Assembly: GCA_916720465.1 (NCBI GenBank)
Contig: CAKARF010000017.1
Coordinates: 1 to 15,312, forward strand
DNA: 15,312 nt
Direction: 5' to 3'
DNA from: an uncultured Atopobium sp.
GTDB lineage: Bacteria > Actinomycetota > Coriobacteriia > Coriobacteriales > Atopobiaceae
Shown here: piece by piece, positions 14,054-15,312 of the stretch
Position numbering within the stretch: the first letter of the stretch is position 1
How the letters are laid out: each line of letters opens with the position of its first letter
Made by a program: the position numbers and the translations under genes
The notes under the pieces: model-generated
Databases searched by the model: none
Told to the model about the DNA's origin: nothing
What the model saw: only the letters and a program-made list of their open reading frames with translations

Positions 14054-14707
14054 ATGAAAACATTTCTACAGGTAGATGCTCTTAATAAGTCATTTGGAAG
14101 CAACACAGTTCTTTATAACATTTCATTTGAGATAGAAAGCGGAGAGTCAGTGGCTCTCGTGGGCCCTTCTGGATGTGGAAAATCAACGCTTCTTAATATC
14201 ATCGGTCTTCTTGAGACTTTAGATTCAGGCGCAATCAGCCTTGAGGGAAGAGCATATCCTTCAATCAATAGTAAAAAAGCAACACTTATGAGGCGTACTG
14301 AGATTAATTATCTATTCCAGTCTTTTGCCCTCATTAACGACTGGAAAGTAAGCAAAAATCTCTTATTGGCGCTTCAATACACTAAGTTGTCAAGACAGGA
14401 GCAAGAACGTCTTATAAGAGCTGCTTTGGAAGGCTATGGAATTGGCGAGAAGTTCGATGCAGTTGTAAATGAGCTTTCTGGTGGAGAAAAGCAGCGGGTG
14501 GCAATTGCTCGAGCAATGATAAAACCGGGTAATTTAATCCTTGCTGATGAACCAACTGGATCACTTGATAAGGCCATGACCACTATTGTCATAGACAGTT
14601 TGCTAGATTCCGTTCGCGCAAACCATAAAACGCTTCTTATGGTCACACATGATATGGGTATTGCTCAACGTTGCGATCGAATTATTGAATTACCAAAGCA
14701 TCAATAG
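14054..14707 (+). CDS. ABC transporter ATP-binding protein, lactococcin-972-type export/immunity group
   Basis: A 217-residue cytosolic ATPase partner of the preceding permease. Motifs are Walker A GPSGCGKST (37-45), Q-loop Gln89 in YLFQSFAL, signature LSGGEKQR (141-148), Walker B LILADEPTGSLD (161-172) and switch His199. Sequence style is that of the MacB/LolD class, and the short length fits the ATPases found beside DUF1430 proteins. Its AAGGAG ribosome site overlaps the end of the permease gene and the start lies 2 nt beyond that stop, so the pair is an operon. Substrate export versus peptide resistance cannot be distinguished from sequence. Confidence 0.9.
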   Translation: MKTFLQVDALNKSFGSNTVLYNISFEIESGESVALVGPSGCGKSTLLNIIGLLETLDSGAISLEGRAYPSINSKKATLMRRTEINYLFQSFALINDWKVSKNLLLALQYTKLSRQEQERLIRAALEGYGIGEKFDAVVNELSGGEKQRVAIARAMIKPGNLILADEPTGSLDKAMTTIVIDSLLDSVRANHKTLLMVTHDMGIAQRCDRIIELPKHQ

Positions 14708-14773
14708 AAGTATTAACGGCGTAAAACACACCTAGCTTAGCAATGTGAATTAGGAGCGTTAAACAGCTTGGTC

Positions 14774-15312
14774 TTAAGCAACCTTTACGGCAGGAAGGCT
14801 TGCAGTAGAGTCTGCGGACTCATCATCCTGTACGCGTGGACATGAGCAGCTACGGACATCGTCAGAGGTGAGGCCAAGCCAACGAGCACGATGACCGTCA
14901 ATTTTTGCTGGGCGGCGATGGAGCCACAGAGAAATTCCCAGAGTCCAAAGAGGCAGCAAGTAGAGGAAACTTGCAGCTAGAAGGCTCATAGAAGGTGCGC
15001 CAATTGCAGAGAGCACCGAGATGTTTGAGATGGACCATGGTACCAGAGGAGCAAGAATTACAGCGCTGTTCTCGATATCCAAAGCAAGGGCGCTTGAAGA
15101 GTTTTCTGCATTCTCGCATAGATCGTTTGTAAGCATAATAGCCAGCGTCTGGTTACAAGAAACCATTGAAGTAAACATGCTGGTAATCAGAACGCCAAAG
15201 AAAGGCGTGGAGTTATCGGAGAGGTCAGCCACCAGCTGGCACATACGGCGAAGCAGTCCAGTTGTCTGGAAAAGACCAGCGTAGCTTGAAGAAATGGTTA
15301 CGATTGTCAAGA
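14774..15312 (-). CDS. nhaC: NhaC-type Na+/H+ antiporter, C-terminal part
   Basis: The gene enters from beyond the right edge; about 179 codons are present and the stop is at 14774-14776. Membrane-type sequence includes FFGVLITSMFTSMVSCNQTL, then IMLTNDLCE, ALDIENSAVILAPLVPWSI and a last hydrophobic stretch SLLAASFLYLLPLWTLGISLWL. The Cys-Asn-Gln-Thr and ENSAVILAPLVPW blocks are characteristic of NhaC transporters, which exchange Na+ for H+ (or are malate/lactate-linked in some members). The last 45 residues are a hydrophilic cytosolic tail. It converges on the ABC operon with a 66-nt gap holding no clear terminator. The first in-window TTG is not the real start. Confidence 0.88.
   Translation of the reverse strand, partial: LTIVTISSSYAGLFQTTGLLRRMCQLVADLSDNSTPFFGVLITSMFTSMVSCNQTLAIMLTNDLCENAENSSSALALDIENSAVILAPLVPWSISNISVLSAIGAPSMSLLAASFLYLLPLWTLGISLWLHRRPAKIDGHRARWLGLTSDDVRSCSCPRVQDDESADSTASLPAVKVA

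Noticed and set aside
14716..14762. TTAACG/CGTTAA pairing as a shared terminator between the ABC operon and nhaC
   Set aside because: The stem is only 6 bp across a loop of about 35 nt, with no T-run on either strand.

Overview
The window looks like a chromosome segment of a mid-GC, Gram-positive-type anaerobe of the class Coriobacteriia, in the Atopobium/Lancefieldella/Olsenella range. The evidence is: a SUF iron-sulfur operon with a SufU scaffold and no Isc proteins; many GTG starts with strong AAGGAG-type ribosome sites; a class II fructose-bisphosphate aldolase; a Ser-rich wall-exposed membrane protein; and a nuclease-like protein of a type I associate with Coriobacteriia. Genus is an inference from gene content, not from a search.

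Left part (1-2425). The first codons of a probable M18 aminopeptidase lie on the minus strand at the window edge, preceded by a membrane protein with a Ser/Asn-rich tail. Divergently, fba (class II aldolase) reads rightward and ends at a strong terminator.

Accessory island (about 2464-4154). One AT-rich gene encodes a two-part protein: an N-terminal domain like AbiEi-type proteins and a C-terminal DUF559/Vsr-like nuclease domain. It has a promoter that fits leaderless initiation. Two 128-bp inverted repeats bracket it, each built from about 30-bp units that end in an 11-bp stem-loop. Outside these lies a 21-bp direct repeat containing the palindrome TTCTCGCGAGAA. This is the most unusual part of the window.

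Core (4221-11708). A six-gene minus-strand operon runs sufC-sufB-sufD-sufS-sufU-rrf2, with 1-nt stop/start overlaps at the first three junctions. SufC is the ATPase and SufB/SufD the scaffold. SufS supplies sulfur, which SufU would receive, and the distal gene is an IscR-like Rrf2 regulator that may sense cluster status. SufD and SufU carry Ala/Ser/Gly/Asn-rich low-complexity segments. hisS diverges from sufC across a 334-bp regulatory gap with several dyads, and ends in an elaborate nested stem-loop terminator.

Right part (11886-15312). An AT-rich two-gene unit encodes a DUF1430-type, FtsX-like permease and its ATPase, resembling the transporters of lactococcin-972-type bacteriocin loci, but no bacteriocin precursor is visible. 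Converging on it is the C-terminal part of an NhaC-type Na+/H+ antiporter that runs off the window.
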